Notes: generated by a model from the sequence alone, not told the origin. Positions 18,356 through 27,564 are shown, numbered from the stretch's first letter. The stretch: 64,000 bases of DNA from Polaribacter sp. ALD11 (GCF_002831685.1 NZ_CP025119.1:2316001-2380000), one strand, 5' to 3'. Program-made: numbers and translations.

Positions 18356-18511
18356 ATGAAAACTATCTTATACTCTATAACGATACTAACAGTAATAATC
18401 TGGGCACTAGGTTACTTTGTTTTAGCTCTAGGCTCGATACTAATTCACTTACTTCTTATTCTAGCAATAATTTTAGGAATTCTTGGTTATAAAATAAAGA
18501 ATAGTATTTAA
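18356..18511 (+). CDS. Small membrane protein, lmo0937-like
   Basis: A 51-residue protein, MKTILYSITILTVIIWALGY at the start and GILGYKIKNSI at the end, consisting of two hydrophobic helices with a short turn (ALGS). The size, the W-A-L-G-Y-F pattern in helix 1 and the double-helix layout match the lmo0937 family of tiny membrane proteins, which is widespread and of unknown function, often stress-linked. It is short enough to be missed by length-filtered gene calling. Confidence 0.75.
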   Translation: MKTILYSITILTVIIWALGYFVLALGSILIHLLLILAIILGILGYKIKNSI

Positions 18512-18693
18512 ATAAAGGTTTACTCTAAAAAATAATATAGTATTTCTCGAGAATACTTACAACTCCTTTTATTATTACGAAGACTAAAATTACTATAGCT
18601 ATAGAAGTTTAATATAAATTATAATTCTATATGATTATAGATTCTAACTTGTATCATATTGCTTTCTGCAGAGAATATTAAGAACTAAAAAAC

Positions 18694-19002
18694 TTATTTA
18701 TTAACGTCTTTTATGCTTAAAATTTTTGTTTGATTGTAAGTAATATCAAAAACTTCACCAACATGATTTCCGGTAGCTAAATCATATTTCTTTTGCACAT
18801 TAGGTTCTATACTTTCAAATTGAACAGCATTGCCTTGTAAGTCTGTGAAGAAAAAATAATTTCCTTCTGCACCATCAAAGGTTGCTATTATTTTATTCTC
18901 TTCACAGGTATGATTAAATTCTTTAAAATTAGAATCTATCATTTTAATACCTGTTACTAATGTAACTGACAAAAAAGTATAAATTAAGATTAAGTTTTTC
19001 AT
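18694..19002 (-). CDS. Small secreted protein, unknown function
   Basis: A 102-residue protein with a hydrophobic N-terminus (LILIYTFLSVTLVTGI) acting as a signal or anchor, followed by a compact beta-rich part (ATFDGAEGNYFFFTDLQGN, QKKYDLATGNHVGEVFDITY). The look is of a small periplasmic beta-sandwich or barrel. I do not recognise a family. It is flanked by genes on the opposite strand and is probably monocistronic. The 18512-18693 gap between it and the previous gene shows nothing. Confidence 0.65.
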   Translation of the reverse strand: MKNLILIYTFLSVTLVTGIKMIDSNFKEFNHTCEENKIIATFDGAEGNYFFFTDLQGNAVQFESIEPNVQKKYDLATGNHVGEVFDITYNQTKILSIKDVNK

Positions 19003-19307
19003 GACTTAGATATTTTAGTGAACTATTCTTACTTCAAAATTAAGGCCTATTTCCGATACTTGAATTATATAATTTTCTAAAAACTTTACACAATTATAAA
19101 AGCACATAAATTAAAAAACTAACTAACAGCCACTTAAATAATAAAACAGCATAAAAACAAGATCATATTAGAAATCTTGTAACAAAAAATTAAAATTCTG
19201 TAACAGGAGAATTTGAATACTTTATTTTCTTTGCAGTATCATTTTAAATGTAGAATAAATAACTTTTAAGATCAATAATTAGTAATAATCAAAAAATCCA
19301 ACCGATC
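19003..19307. other. Divergent intergenic region
   Basis: About 305 A/T-rich bases between the divergent gene at 18694-19002 and the AraC gene at 19308. It must contain both promoters. No repeat, hairpin or small ORF stands out; TTTCTTTG at about 19226-19233 is a weak -7 candidate for the AraC gene. Confidence 0.4.
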
Positions 19308-20324
19308 ATGATTACTGTAAACTCTAAATTAAACGGCTTAAATATTTTTTTTAATAAATTACAAAAAGAAATTGGTGGAACGTTAAACGTTACCCCTAAA
19401 GAACAATTTCTTGAAATTGACAATAAAATAGGTACGGGAACCATACGTTCTATTAGCCTAGAAGATGATATTAGTGTATTAGAATTTAATATTACAGTAA
19501 ACCAAGATCTTCAAATAGACATAGATTCTAACGCAGGTTCACATGTAAATTTTATATACTGTTCTAAAGGTAAAATTTCTCAATCGTTTCAAAATAACAC
19601 AACTACAAATACCATAGAAACTTTTCAAACGAGTATTATATCTAATATCGTTTCAAAGAAAAATACGGTTACGGTATTTAAAGGTATCGAAACAAATACT
19701 ACTATAATTTCTGTGAACACAGAGACTAAGAAAGGAGCAACATCCGAGATAAATAAAGCATTAAAGACAGCATTTATTTCTAATAAGAAAGAAGATTATA
19801 TCTACTTAGGTTCGTACAATCTTAAAATTGCAGAAAACATTAAGCAATTAAAAGCTATTAAAAACGAAGGTGTTGTAAAGGCTTTATTAACTAAAGGAAT
19901 TGTAAACCTTATTTTAGGTTTAGAGATCGAGCAACATGGTAAAGATATAAGTACTACTGAAACGCCTACTACTTCACTAACAAAAAGTGAAATGGAATTG
20001 ATTAAAGATTTAACGGAGTATGTAAATAATTATCCAGATATGGATCATAAAATTAATACGCTAACTCGAAAAATAGGTCTTACTGCAGCCAAAGTACAAG
20101 AAGGCTTTAAATTAATGCATGGGTTAACTGTGTGTGAGTATATTAGATCTGTTCGTTTATACAAGTCGGAAGAATTAATTATAAATACAGATTTAAGCAT
20201 TTCAGAAATTGTTTATAGTTTAGGTTTTTCTAGCCGTAGTTATTTTTCTAAAAGGTTTAGAGAAAAATACAACTGCTCACCAAGAGACTATAAGAAGAAA
20301 AGTAGATTGGCTATATCGGCATAA
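19308..20324 (+). CDS. AraC-family transcriptional regulator
   Basis: A 338-residue regulator with a long N-terminal region (about 1-225) that may sense a ligand, and a C-terminal AraC DNA-binding domain. The two helix-turn-helix parts are INTLTRKIGLTAAKVQEGFK and LSISEIVYSLGFSSRSYFSK, followed by the family signature REKYNCSPRDYKKK. It ends before a hairpin terminator and faces the molybdenum hydroxylase genes, which are convergent. Regulation of those genes is possible but not shown. Confidence 0.9.
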   Translation: MITVNSKLNGLNIFFNKLQKEIGGTLNVTPKEQFLEIDNKIGTGTIRSISLEDDISVLEFNITVNQDLQIDIDSNAGSHVNFIYCSKGKISQSFQNNTTTNTIETFQTSIISNIVSKKNTVTVFKGIETNTTIISVNTETKKGATSEINKALKTAFISNKKEDYIYLGSYNLKIAENIKQLKAIKNEGVVKALLTKGIVNLILGLEIEQHGKDISTTETPTTSLTKSEMELIKDLTEYVNNYPDMDHKINTLTRKIGLTAAKVQEGFKLMHGLTVCEYIRSVRLYKSEELIINTDLSISEIVYSLGFSSRSYFSKRFREKYNCSPRDYKKKSRLAISA

Positions 20325-20352
20325 TACTTCATTCACTAGTTGACTAATATTT

Positions 20353-20388
20353 AAGAGCCTCAAGATAAATAATATCTTGAGGCTCTTT
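20353..20388. terminator. Hairpin terminator between convergent genes
   Basis: A long stem, AAGAGCCTCAAGATA / TATCTTGAGGCTCTT, followed on the + strand by TCATTT. It probably stops the AraC transcript and may also stop the minus-strand molybdenum hydroxylase transcript. Confidence 0.75.
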
Positions 20389-20417
20389 CATTTGAAGAAA
20401 ATGCATCCTAAAAATAA

Positions 20418-22634
20418 TTATCCTAAAACATTACTTTTATTCAATTCTTTTATAAAAGGCTGGCTATAAATTCTTTTACCTAAAGCTGCATTAATTGCAT
20501 TCGCAACAGCACCACCTGCAGGCGGTAAACCTGGTTCTCCTAAACCTGTTGGCGACAAATTATTTTCTACAAAATGAACCTCTACTTTTGGTGTTTCGTT
20601 CATTCTTATCAGTCTAAATGTATCAAAATTCTTGTATTCTGGTTTGCCATCTTTAAATGAGAAGTCCGAATACATCGCATGTCCAATTCCATCTATAACA
20701 CCACCTTCAACTTGGTTTCTTGCACCAGTTGGGTTTACAACAACACCACAATCTACAGCAACTGTTACTTTTTTTATAACAGGAAAGCCATCTTTCAACT
20801 CAATGTCTGCAACCTCTGCAACATGTGTATTGTGACTATAATATGCTGAAAAACCTTGGTAAACTCCGTTTGAAGTTTTACCCCAATTGGCTTTTTCTCT
20901 CACTAATTTAATAGTGTCTTCCATTCTCTGTCCAGAATATTCTATTCTTTTATCTTTGGATCCTTTTACATTTTGCAATAAATCTAAACGTAATTGAATA
21001 GGATCTATATTTAATTCTGTAGCCAACTCATCAAAGAAACTTTGTTCTGCAAATGCTAAAAAATTGGTATACGGTGCTCTCCAAGCTCCTGTTGTAATAT
21101 TACTATTATAACTACCTGTCTCCACTTTATAATTAGGTATACATCCCGCAGGAAAAAAGTTAGGAATTAAACCATACATATTGCCATTTATAGCAGCTTC
21201 TTTTAAATGGTATCCTGTTACTTTTCCGTCTTTTAAAGCAGCTTTTATTCTATATTTTACAGAAGGTTTGTAAATACCTGTGGTCATATCATCTTCTCTT
21301 GTAGAAACAACTTTTACTGGCCTTTTAATTACAGCAGCTATTTCTGCTGCTTCATAAACAAAATCGCCATACAATCTTCTACCAAAGCCACCACCCATTC
21401 TTGTCATTTCTAAATGAACCTTTTCTAAATCGCACTCTAACATTTCTGCAACAACAGAGGCTGCAAATTCTGGTGTTTGAACAGGCCCAACCAAATGAAC
21501 TTTTTCTGCAGTTACATTTGCATAAAAATTCATTGGTTCCATACAATTGTGTGGTAAAAATGGTGAATGATAGGTTTTTTCAACAACTTTATCTGCCGTA
21601 GCAAAAGCTTCTTTTAAATTACCATCTTCTCTTTTTGTACTTAGGTTTTTTCCATCTAAAATGCCGGTTAAAACTGTGTCATGTGCTTCTGTTGTTTCTG
21701 CTTTAGAAGCAGTTTCCCAAACGGCAGAAAGTGCTTTCTTACCTTTTATTGCTGCCCAAGTATTTTCTGCAATTACAACAATCTTATCTGTTTCAGATAA
21801 TTTAAAGGTCCAGTTTCCTTTACCAGCTGCAACGTATTTTCTCACTTTATCTCCTATGGTGATTACATCGATAACTCCGTTTACTTTTTTTGCTTCCGAA
21901 GCATTAAAGCTTTTTAATTTTTGCCCAAAAGCGGGAGGTCTTAAAACGGATGCAATTACCATTCCTTCTGCTTTATAATCTAAACCAAATAATGATGCTC
22001 CTGTGATAATTTTATCTATATCTACATTTACAATTTCTTGTCCGATAATTGTAAAATCTTTAGCATCTTTCAACTGAACACCTTCCGGGACCTCTAATAA
22101 TGCGGCTTCTTTTACAACATCTCCATACCCTAATGTTTCTCCGTTTGTATTTGTAATAATACCTTTAGAAGCTTTTAAAGTTGACGCAGCAACATTCCAT
22201 TTTATCGCCGCAGCATTTACCAACATCTGTTTCGCAGTTGCGCCTGTTTGTCTTAGAGCACCCCAACTAAAACGTATCGATTGGCTACCACCAGCAACTT
22301 GTCTTGTATACTTATTTGTATCTAAAATCCCTTGTGCAACTGTTACGTTTTTCCAATCTACATCTAGCTCTTCTGCAATTATCATTGGCATAGAGGTTTT
22401 TACACCTTGCCCAATTTCTGGATTTGGAGAAAAAATAGTAACATACCCTTCGTCAGAAATTTTTATAAATGCGTTAAAATCGTTAAAGTTTAAATTTGCA
22501 ATATCTACGGGCATTTTTGCTTCTGGCTTACAGGCTGTTAGTAAATTAAAACCAATTAACATTCCTCCTCCTGCTAAAACAGCTGTTTTTAAAAAGTTTC
22601 TTCGACTAAAATTATCTTTATTGTGTAGTTTCAT
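20418..22634 (-). CDS. Molybdopterin-binding hydroxylase large subunit (IorB-like)
   Basis: A 738-residue xanthine-dehydrogenase-family subunit. The N-terminus has a Tat-type signal with twin Arg (SRRNFLKTAVLAGGG) and a lipobox-like LLTACKP, so it is exported folded and possibly lipid anchored. Molybdopterin-site motifs include GQGVKTSM, the RMGGGFGRRL loop, GAWRAPYTNF, and the C-terminal GLGEPGLPP holding the catalytic-type Glu. The layout (single long subunit plus a small 2Fe-2S partner gene) fits isoquinoline 1-oxidoreductase-like or aldehyde-oxidising enzymes. The substrate is unknown. It lies 21 bases downstream of its small-subunit gene. Confidence 0.9.
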   Translation of the reverse strand: MKLHNKDNFSRRNFLKTAVLAGGGMLIGFNLLTACKPEAKMPVDIANLNFNDFNAFIKISDEGYVTIFSPNPEIGQGVKTSMPMIIAEELDVDWKNVTVAQGILDTNKYTRQVAGGSQSIRFSWGALRQTGATAKQMLVNAAAIKWNVAASTLKASKGIITNTNGETLGYGDVVKEAALLEVPEGVQLKDAKDFTIIGQEIVNVDIDKIITGASLFGLDYKAEGMVIASVLRPPAFGQKLKSFNASEAKKVNGVIDVITIGDKVRKYVAAGKGNWTFKLSETDKIVVIAENTWAAIKGKKALSAVWETASKAETTEAHDTVLTGILDGKNLSTKREDGNLKEAFATADKVVEKTYHSPFLPHNCMEPMNFYANVTAEKVHLVGPVQTPEFAASVVAEMLECDLEKVHLEMTRMGGGFGRRLYGDFVYEAAEIAAVIKRPVKVVSTREDDMTTGIYKPSVKYRIKAALKDGKVTGYHLKEAAINGNMYGLIPNFFPAGCIPNYKVETGSYNSNITTGAWRAPYTNFLAFAEQSFFDELATELNIDPIQLRLDLLQNVKGSKDKRIEYSGQRMEDTIKLVREKANWGKTSNGVYQGFSAYYSHNTHVAEVADIELKDGFPVIKKVTVAVDCGVVVNPTGARNQVEGGVIDGIGHAMYSDFSFKDGKPEYKNFDTFRLIRMNETPKVEVHFVENNLSPTGLGEPGLPPAGGAVANAINAALGKRIYSQPFIKELNKSNVLG

Positions 22635-22655
22635 TTTTCTTAATTTTAGTGATTA

Positions 22656-23114
22656 TTACATTTTTTCTGAAGCAACTTTCACTGCCTTCTCTATTCTATT
22701 ATAAGAAGCGCATCTGCAAATATTACCATGCATTGCGTTTCGTATCTCTTCTTCAGACGGACGCTTATTTTCTGCTAAGAACGCAGAAGCTGTCATAATT
22801 TGACCTGCTTGACAATACCCACATTGTGGCACGTCAATTTCTTTCCAAGCCTCTTGTACTGGGTGTTTTCCATCTTTAGAAAGCCCTTCTATTGTTGTAA
22901 TTTTTACATCATCTAAAATAGAAACTTGCATTTGGCAACTTCTTGTTGCAACCCCATCTATATGAACAGTACAAGCACCACATTGTGCAATACCACAGCC
23001 AAATTTTGTACCTACTAAGTTTAGTTCATCTCGCAAAACCCAAAGTAACGGCGTATCTTCATCTGCCGAAACAGCAACTTGTTTTCCATTAACGTTTAAA
23101 GTGTAATTTGGCAT
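22656..23114 (-). CDS. 2Fe-2S small subunit of the molybdenum hydroxylase (IorA-like)
   Basis: A 152-residue ferredoxin-like subunit with two 2Fe-2S clusters. The plant-type cluster Cys are in GTKFGCGIAQCGACTVH, with a further Cys in TRSCQM. The second cluster Cys are in PQCGYCQAGQ and GNICRCASY. It passes electrons from the molybdenum centre of the large subunit encoded next. It has no signal of its own, so it is probably co-exported with the Tat-tagged partner. No cofactor-insertion (XdhC-like) gene is in the window, nor an obvious cytochrome partner. Confidence 0.93.
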   Translation of the reverse strand: MPNYTLNVNGKQVAVSADEDTPLLWVLRDELNLVGTKFGCGIAQCGACTVHIDGVATRSCQMQVSILDDVKITTIEGLSKDGKHPVQEAWKEIDVPQCGYCQAGQIMTASAFLAENKRPSEEEIRNAMHGNICRCASYNRIEKAVKVASEKM

Positions 23115-23702
23115 AAAAGTGGTTTTAAATTATTGAGGTAAGTTACAAAAAATCGATTATAAATATTAAAGCTACTTATTATTCTTAAAATAAGTCTACA
23201 AAGTTGTATCCGTTTACAATGAAATATAAGTGACTCTAAAATTACTGTTTCCAAAAGCCATACACCACTTAGCTTAAAGGAATGTTTTTAAAAACATACG
23301 GCTATTTATAATGAAAACATGATAGTTAGTAAAAAAAAATTAAACGCCACATTAAAATTAGGTAAGTTAAAACCTTATGGTTATCTTTATGTTTAATTAT
23401 TATTTTTTGCAAGTAACATTACAATGAATACAATAAAAAGAAAATATCCACAAGGTTTTTATGAGACGCTAGTCCGTAGTTTATTTTGTGCTTCTTTTTA
23501 CTTTGCAATGTATAGAAAACGTAAAATTATCTTTGTGCATTAGTCAGGCATTTCGAGTGTGCCTGAACAACTCTACTACATTATTTCTTACAGAAGGTAT
23601 TCAAAAAAACATATTGAACACCTCTACTCGCATATCGAATAGTGTATTAATTTAGAGTTTACGAAGATGTTCTTTTTTACATAAACTTAAAATAACAATA
23701 TC
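23115..23702. other. Long intergenic stretch with a possible small ORF and a hairpin
   Basis: About 590 bases with no convincing protein gene. A 39-codon frame (23424-23543, starting MNTIKRKYPQGF) overlaps a good promoter box and is probably not a gene. A 7-bp hairpin TCAGGCA / TGCCTGA sits at 23544-23566, just after that promoter, in what would be the leader of the small Lys-rich gene at 23703. I see no known RNA motif. Confidence 0.5.
23503..23535 (+). promoter_or_regulatory. Promoter, probably for the small gene at 23703
   Basis: TATCTTTG at 23528-23535 is a match to TAnnTTTG, with TTG at 23503-23505 as the -33 element, 22 bases apart. The nearest downstream gene on this strand starts at 23703, which implies a leader of about 160 bases carrying the hairpin at 23544-23566. 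Confidence 0.5.
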
Positions 23703-23816
23703 ATGGCTGTATTAAGAAAAAAGCTTACAAAAGCAGAATTAAACGACAAAAAGCAAGAAAAAATTCTAAAGAAATTAGAAGATAAAAAAATGAAGAAACG
23801 CAAATCTAGAGTGTAA
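23703..23816 (+). CDS. Tiny Lys/Arg-rich protein
   Basis: A 37-residue protein, MAVLRKKLTKAELNDKKQEK followed by a basic end (KKMKKRKSRV). About half the residues are Lys or Arg and the middle could form a charged helix. A promoter lies upstream and a strong terminator follows 19 bases after the stop, so this is a self-contained transcription unit and probably a real gene. The function is unknown; very basic small proteins often bind nucleic acid or the ribosome, but nothing shows this here. Confidence 0.6.
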   Translation: MAVLRKKLTKAELNDKKQEKILKKLEDKKMKKRKSRV

Positions 23817-23835
23817 TTCTTTGTAATAAACTTAG

Positions 23836-23872
23836 CAAAAAGGCTGTAAATCTAGATTTACAGCCTTTTTTA
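23836..23872. terminator. Strong terminator between convergent genes
   Basis: AAAAAGGCTGTAAATC and its complement flank a 3-base loop (TAG) with an A run before and a T run after, so it works on both strands. It serves the small basic gene (+) and the AlbA_2-type gene (-). Confidence 0.9.
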
Positions 23873-23873
23873 T

Positions 23874-25016
23874 TTAATGGTACTTCACTTTTCGAATAAT
23901 ACGCAACGTTTCTTTATACTTTACATAAGTTGATTTTTTTGCTAAAGTTTTTATATAACTCTTCGCCATTTTAAGTTCTTCTTCAGCATCTAAAAAACCA
24001 TGTAAATAGCAAATTAAATAATTTGTTGGTAAACGTAAAACCTCTTCTTGTTCTGTTAATGATAGTAATTTGTTTTGTTCTATTTTTCTAACAATCAAAT
24101 TGCAATTATTGTAGATGTGCACCATAAGTTCATTGTTAAAAACCGGAGGCTGAAAAAGAAATTCTCTTACAATATCATGTTTTCCATTTTCTTTAAAATG
24201 AATAATTGTTTTCTCTAAAGGAAAGTATTCCTCTTGTTTTTCTAAACCTAGATAAATATATTCGGTAATAATAAAAGAGTTCTTATTATAGGTGATTTGC
24301 ACATCATCTAAAGCAGAAAAAAAGAGCTGAACTTGCTCATTTATCAACTCTATATCAACCCTAGAGAAGTAAACTTCGCCATTAACAATCTTTTGTTCTC
24401 CTGCCCAACACAACACAAATTGCTCGTTAAAAACCTTGTATTGTGGGTTGTATGCTGGTTCGTGATTCTTAATAAAATCGAAAACACCATCTAATGTCAA
24501 TTCGATATTATTGCTAGCATTCTTTTCAATGGCTGCAACTATTTCTCTATTGGTATTTTTAAGTTCAAAATTGTCTCCTAAAAAAGGCATAGAATTACTG
24601 CCTCTTCTAGAAAAAACAGTGTCTTTTCTATATTTCCAAGCATTTTTAAGTAAAGACGTAATTTTGTTATTCGGATAGATAGTAACCAAACCTATTACTT
24701 TATGACGAGGCAAACTAGGAAAACGTACATTTTCATATTCAATCTTTGGTGGATTTTTTAAATACGCATTTACCAAGTTTTGTATTTTACTGTCGTCAAA
24801 AAAATCGACTCCAAGAATCTTATTTTCTTCGTCTTCAACACCAATAATAATGTAAGAATTATTTAACGGATTAGAATTGGAAAGGGCACAAACATGTTTT
24901 AAGAACTTCGCTTTTCCATCTTTAGAATCGAAAGACAACTTTTGCTTTTTATCGTAAAAACTATTCTCATCGTTATGAGAAAGTAGGTTTTTAATTAAAA
25001 GGCGTTTGTTTATCAC
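23874..25016 (-). CDS. AlbA_2 (Schlafen-like) domain protein
   Basis: A 380-residue protein. The N-terminal 140 residues have the AlbA_2/divergent AAA-4 pattern: KAKFLKHVCALSNSN, SYIIIGVEDEENKILGV and then FSRRGSNS. The remaining 240 residues are unassigned and mostly helical, ending in IIRKVKYH. AlbA_2 domains occur in putative transcriptional regulators and in proteins related to Schlafen. Its partner gene upstream is a short-chain dehydrogenase, 6 bases away, an odd pair that may just reflect chance operon order. No metal-binding or nuclease motif is evident outside the AlbA_2 part. Confidence 0.8.
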   Translation of the reverse strand: MINKRLLIKNLLSHNDENSFYDKKQKLSFDSKDGKAKFLKHVCALSNSNPLNNSYIIIGVEDEENKILGVDFFDDSKIQNLVNAYLKNPPKIEYENVRFPSLPRHKVIGLVTIYPNNKITSLLKNAWKYRKDTVFSRRGSNSMPFLGDNFELKNTNREIVAAIEKNASNNIELTLDGVFDFIKNHEPAYNPQYKVFNEQFVLCWAGEQKIVNGEVYFSRVDIELINEQVQLFFSALDDVQITYNKNSFIITEYIYLGLEKQEEYFPLEKTIIHFKENGKHDIVREFLFQPPVFNNELMVHIYNNCNLIVRKIEQNKLLSLTEQEEVLRLPTNYLICYLHGFLDAEEELKMAKSYIKTLAKKSTYVKYKETLRIIRKVKYH

Positions 25017-25022
25017 AAGAGC

Positions 25023-25775
25023 TTAATTTTTATTCATAATTGTTGCACTTGCTTGTGCTGTTGGGTATACTACTAAATCTTCAATATTTACATGATATGG
25101 TCTTGTAACTACAAAATGAATAATGTCTGCAATGTCTTCTGTTTGTAAAGCCTTGTAGCCAGCATACACATTTTTAGCTTTTTCTGAATCGCCTTTAAAA
25201 CGAACTTCTGAAAATTCTGTTTCTACAGCTCCTGGATGAATTGCCGAAACACGAATATTATGCTTATTTAAATCGATTCTCATTGCCTTATTTAAGGCGT
25301 TTACGGCATGTTTAGAAGCACAGTATACATTTCCATTCAGGTAGACTTCTTTACCTGCAATGGAGCCAATATTTAAAATAAAACCATTATTTCTTGCAAT
25401 CATTTGAGGAAAAATCGCTTTAGAAACATATAGCAATCCTTTTACATTGATGTCTAGCATAGCGTCCCAATCATCAATATCTCCATCTTGTATAGAAGAT
25501 AATCCGTGTGCATTTCCAGCATTATTGATTAAAATATCTATTCTCTTAAAATTTTCTGGAAGCGATTTTATCGCATTTTCGACCTCGGTTCTCTTAGAAA
25601 CATCGAATTGTAAAGTAGTAACTTCTGTAAATTCACTTAATTCTTTCTGAATACTTTCTAAGCGATCTGCTCTTCGTCCGCAGAGAATTAAGCGAATATT
25701 ATTTTTTGCAAAAATTTCTGCTGTTGCTTTTCCTATTCCAGATGTTGCGCCTGTTATAAATGCTGTAGGTTTCAT
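25023..25775 (-). CDS. Short-chain dehydrogenase, YdfG-like
   Basis: A 250-residue classical SDR. The cofactor motif TGATSGIGKA is at residues 8-17, RRADRL after strand 2 favours NADP(H), NNAGNAHG is at about 86-93 and the catalytic YCASKHAV is near 153. The C-terminal part resembles YdfG-like 3-hydroxy acid dehydrogenases (serine/threonine or malonic semialdehyde type). The exact substrate is not readable. It is the first gene in an operon with the AlbA_2-type gene. Confidence 0.9.
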   Translation of the reverse strand: MKPTAFITGATSGIGKATAEIFAKNNIRLILCGRRADRLESIQKELSEFTEVTTLQFDVSKRTEVENAIKSLPENFKRIDILINNAGNAHGLSSIQDGDIDDWDAMLDINVKGLLYVSKAIFPQMIARNNGFILNIGSIAGKEVYLNGNVYCASKHAVNALNKAMRIDLNKHNIRVSAIHPGAVETEFSEVRFKGDSEKAKNVYAGYKALQTEDIADIIHFVVTRPYHVNIEDLVVYPTAQASATIMNKN

Positions 25776-25913
25776 ACGCTTTTTTTTAAATACTTAGTTA
25801 AGAGAAAAATAGATTTAACAATTAGGTTTCGACTGCACCAAACCTGACCTAAAATTATGAAAACAAAAAATGACAAAGGCTTCTAAAAGAAGATATTTTT
25901 CATAAATTATGAA

Positions 25914-25943
25914 CAAGAAAAAACCGTCCTCCTCAGGACGGTT
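25914..25943 (-). terminator. Terminator of the gene at 25995-26927
   Basis: AACCGTCCT / AGGACGGTT stem with a 4-base loop. On the minus strand it is followed by a T run, as expected for a minus-strand terminator. Confidence 0.8.
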
Positions 25944-25994
25944 CCTCTTTCAATTGGTTATTAAATAACCAACCAAAAATCAACTAACCAAACT

Positions 25995-26927
25995 TTATTT
26001 TAAATTTCTTCTAACTTTTGTCTTTCTTTCTATTTTAGTACGTTTTCTGTCTGAATTCCTTACAGTAGATTTGGCACTTTTTTTAGTTTTTTCACTCTTT
26101 AAATATTGAACGAAACCTCTTCCTTTAAAATCGTAGGTTGTTTCTGAATCTACGTTGTATAGATGAATTTTTCCATCATTTATAACGCTTAATTCAAACT
26201 CTTCAATATCTCCGCCATCATAATTAAGTGTTAATATTTTTAGGTCTTTATAACCCGCTACATCAAACACTTCATATCCGCCAACGTAGCTCCAATTTAT
26301 ATTTGCAATTTGTGTGCCAAAGTTGTCTTGAGAACTATAAAATGTTGTTATATTTTCTGGCGTAAATTGTAGGTAATTCTCATCATCAAAAGCATTTGGA
26401 ACGCCACCTGTTGTGCTCAATTTTTCCCAAGCTGCATATTCTTGTAAAAAGTATTCTATGTTTTCATAAAACAACTTATCATAATCGAATGTATTTGTTT
26501 GATATCCTATTAAAAAATAGGTAACATTTTGTCGGTAATTATACAATCTAATTTCGTTGTTAGAAGTAACTGTTACTTCAAAATCGTTTCTGCCATCTAA
26601 ATCGTGATTCGTTTCTAGAACACCAGAAAAAGTATTATAGCTTCCAACATCAATTCCTAATCCGTTTCCAGTAACACCAATATCTGCGATGTTGTTATTT
26701 GCATATAATGTTCCGTTTAAAAAAGACATTGTAAATGCTTTGGTTACAAAAGGAATTTCTCCATTACCAATGGTTCTGTGATAATCTACGTACCACAAAT
26801 CGTAACCAGAAACAACTTCTTCTAAAGAGATTTCGTTGTCTCTAAAGTCGTCTTCAAAAACTGTGTTACATGAGCCTAGTAATGCTCCTGTGATTATAAA
26901 TGTAAAAAGTAGTTTTAAAGATTTCAT
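25995..26927 (-). CDS. Lipoprotein with basic C-terminal tail, unknown function
   Basis: A 310-residue lipoprotein: signal LLFTFIITGALLGSCNT, lipobox Cys at residue 20. The body has two related beta-rich halves: an aromatic-rich GYDLWYVDYHRT segment near residue 40, then SFLNGTLYANN and EVTVTSNNEIRLYNYRQNVTYF, with an echo of this in FELSVINDGKIHLYNVDSETTYDF. That suggests an internal duplication of a beta-sandwich. The last 30 residues are highly basic (KRTKIERKTKVRRN), unusual for a surface lipoprotein. I do not recognise a family name with confidence. It is probably a single gene with its own terminator. Confidence 0.75.
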   Translation of the reverse strand: MKSLKLLFTFIITGALLGSCNTVFEDDFRDNEISLEEVVSGYDLWYVDYHRTIGNGEIPFVTKAFTMSFLNGTLYANNNIADIGVTGNGLGIDVGSYNTFSGVLETNHDLDGRNDFEVTVTSNNEIRLYNYRQNVTYFLIGYQTNTFDYDKLFYENIEYFLQEYAAWEKLSTTGGVPNAFDDENYLQFTPENITTFYSSQDNFGTQIANINWSYVGGYEVFDVAGYKDLKILTLNYDGGDIEEFELSVINDGKIHLYNVDSETTYDFKGRGFVQYLKSEKTKKSAKSTVRNSDRKRTKIERKTKVRRNLK

Positions 26928-27030
26928 ACGCTGTAGTTTTAAGGTTACAACTATGTAATATTCAAATTACGTGCCAAAAATAAAGTTGTTAATAATTTAG
27001 CGAATTATGTATTGATAATTAATAGTTTAA

Positions 27031-27519
27031 CTACTTTCTATTTGCAGACGGAAAAGCTACAAATTGTATTTCTTTTATGTTTTCAATCTTAAAATACATT
27101 CTTTTTTGTCCTTTTTTATAGCTAAGAATTGCTTCGTTCTCTTTTAATTCAAAAGGAAATTTTTCTAAATTTGGAAGCGTATTTTGTAATTCTTTCTTAG
27201 GATCTACATCTAATATTAAATCTCTATTTTGTCTTTTTGAAGTTGAGAAATGACCAATTAATTGTAATTTATCATCTAATTTTATCACTTCTACTTTGGT
27301 GATTTTATTTTGAAAATATAAAGAATCGAAATTAATTGATGCTGCATTTATTAAATGAATTTCTAACTTGGTACCGCTAACTCCTTGTTGGCCACCAACC
27401 CAATTATTATACACTGCTTTCTCTACTTTAAATGACGGATTTTTAACAAACTTATTACTTCCACAGTGAGAAAAACTTACTATAATAGTTAAGATTGATA
27501 AAATTTTCATGATTTTCAT
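27031..27519 (-). CDS. Lipoprotein or secreted protein, unknown function
   Basis: A 162-residue protein with a hydrophobic signal (ILSILTIIVSFSHCGS) whose Cys at residue 20 is a probable lipobox. The rest is Lys-rich and beta-like, with no recognised motif. It is transcribed in the same direction as the lipoprotein at 25995 but is separated from it by 103 bases. Function unknown. Confidence 0.7.
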   Translation of the reverse strand: MKIMKILSILTIIVSFSHCGSNKFVKNPSFKVEKAVYNNWVGGQQGVSGTKLEIHLINAASINFDSLYFQNKITKVEVIKLDDKLQLIGHFSTSKRQNRDLILDVDPKKELQNTLPNLEKFPFELKENEAILSYKKGQKRMYFKIENIKEIQFVAFPSANRK

Positions 27520-27564
27520 TCTCTGATGTTTCTATAAATTATTTCAAATGCTATGCCAAGATAA

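Noticed and set aside
23424..23543. 39-codon ORF starting MNTIKRKYPQGF
   Set aside because: It covers a strong promoter box and shows no protein-like pattern.
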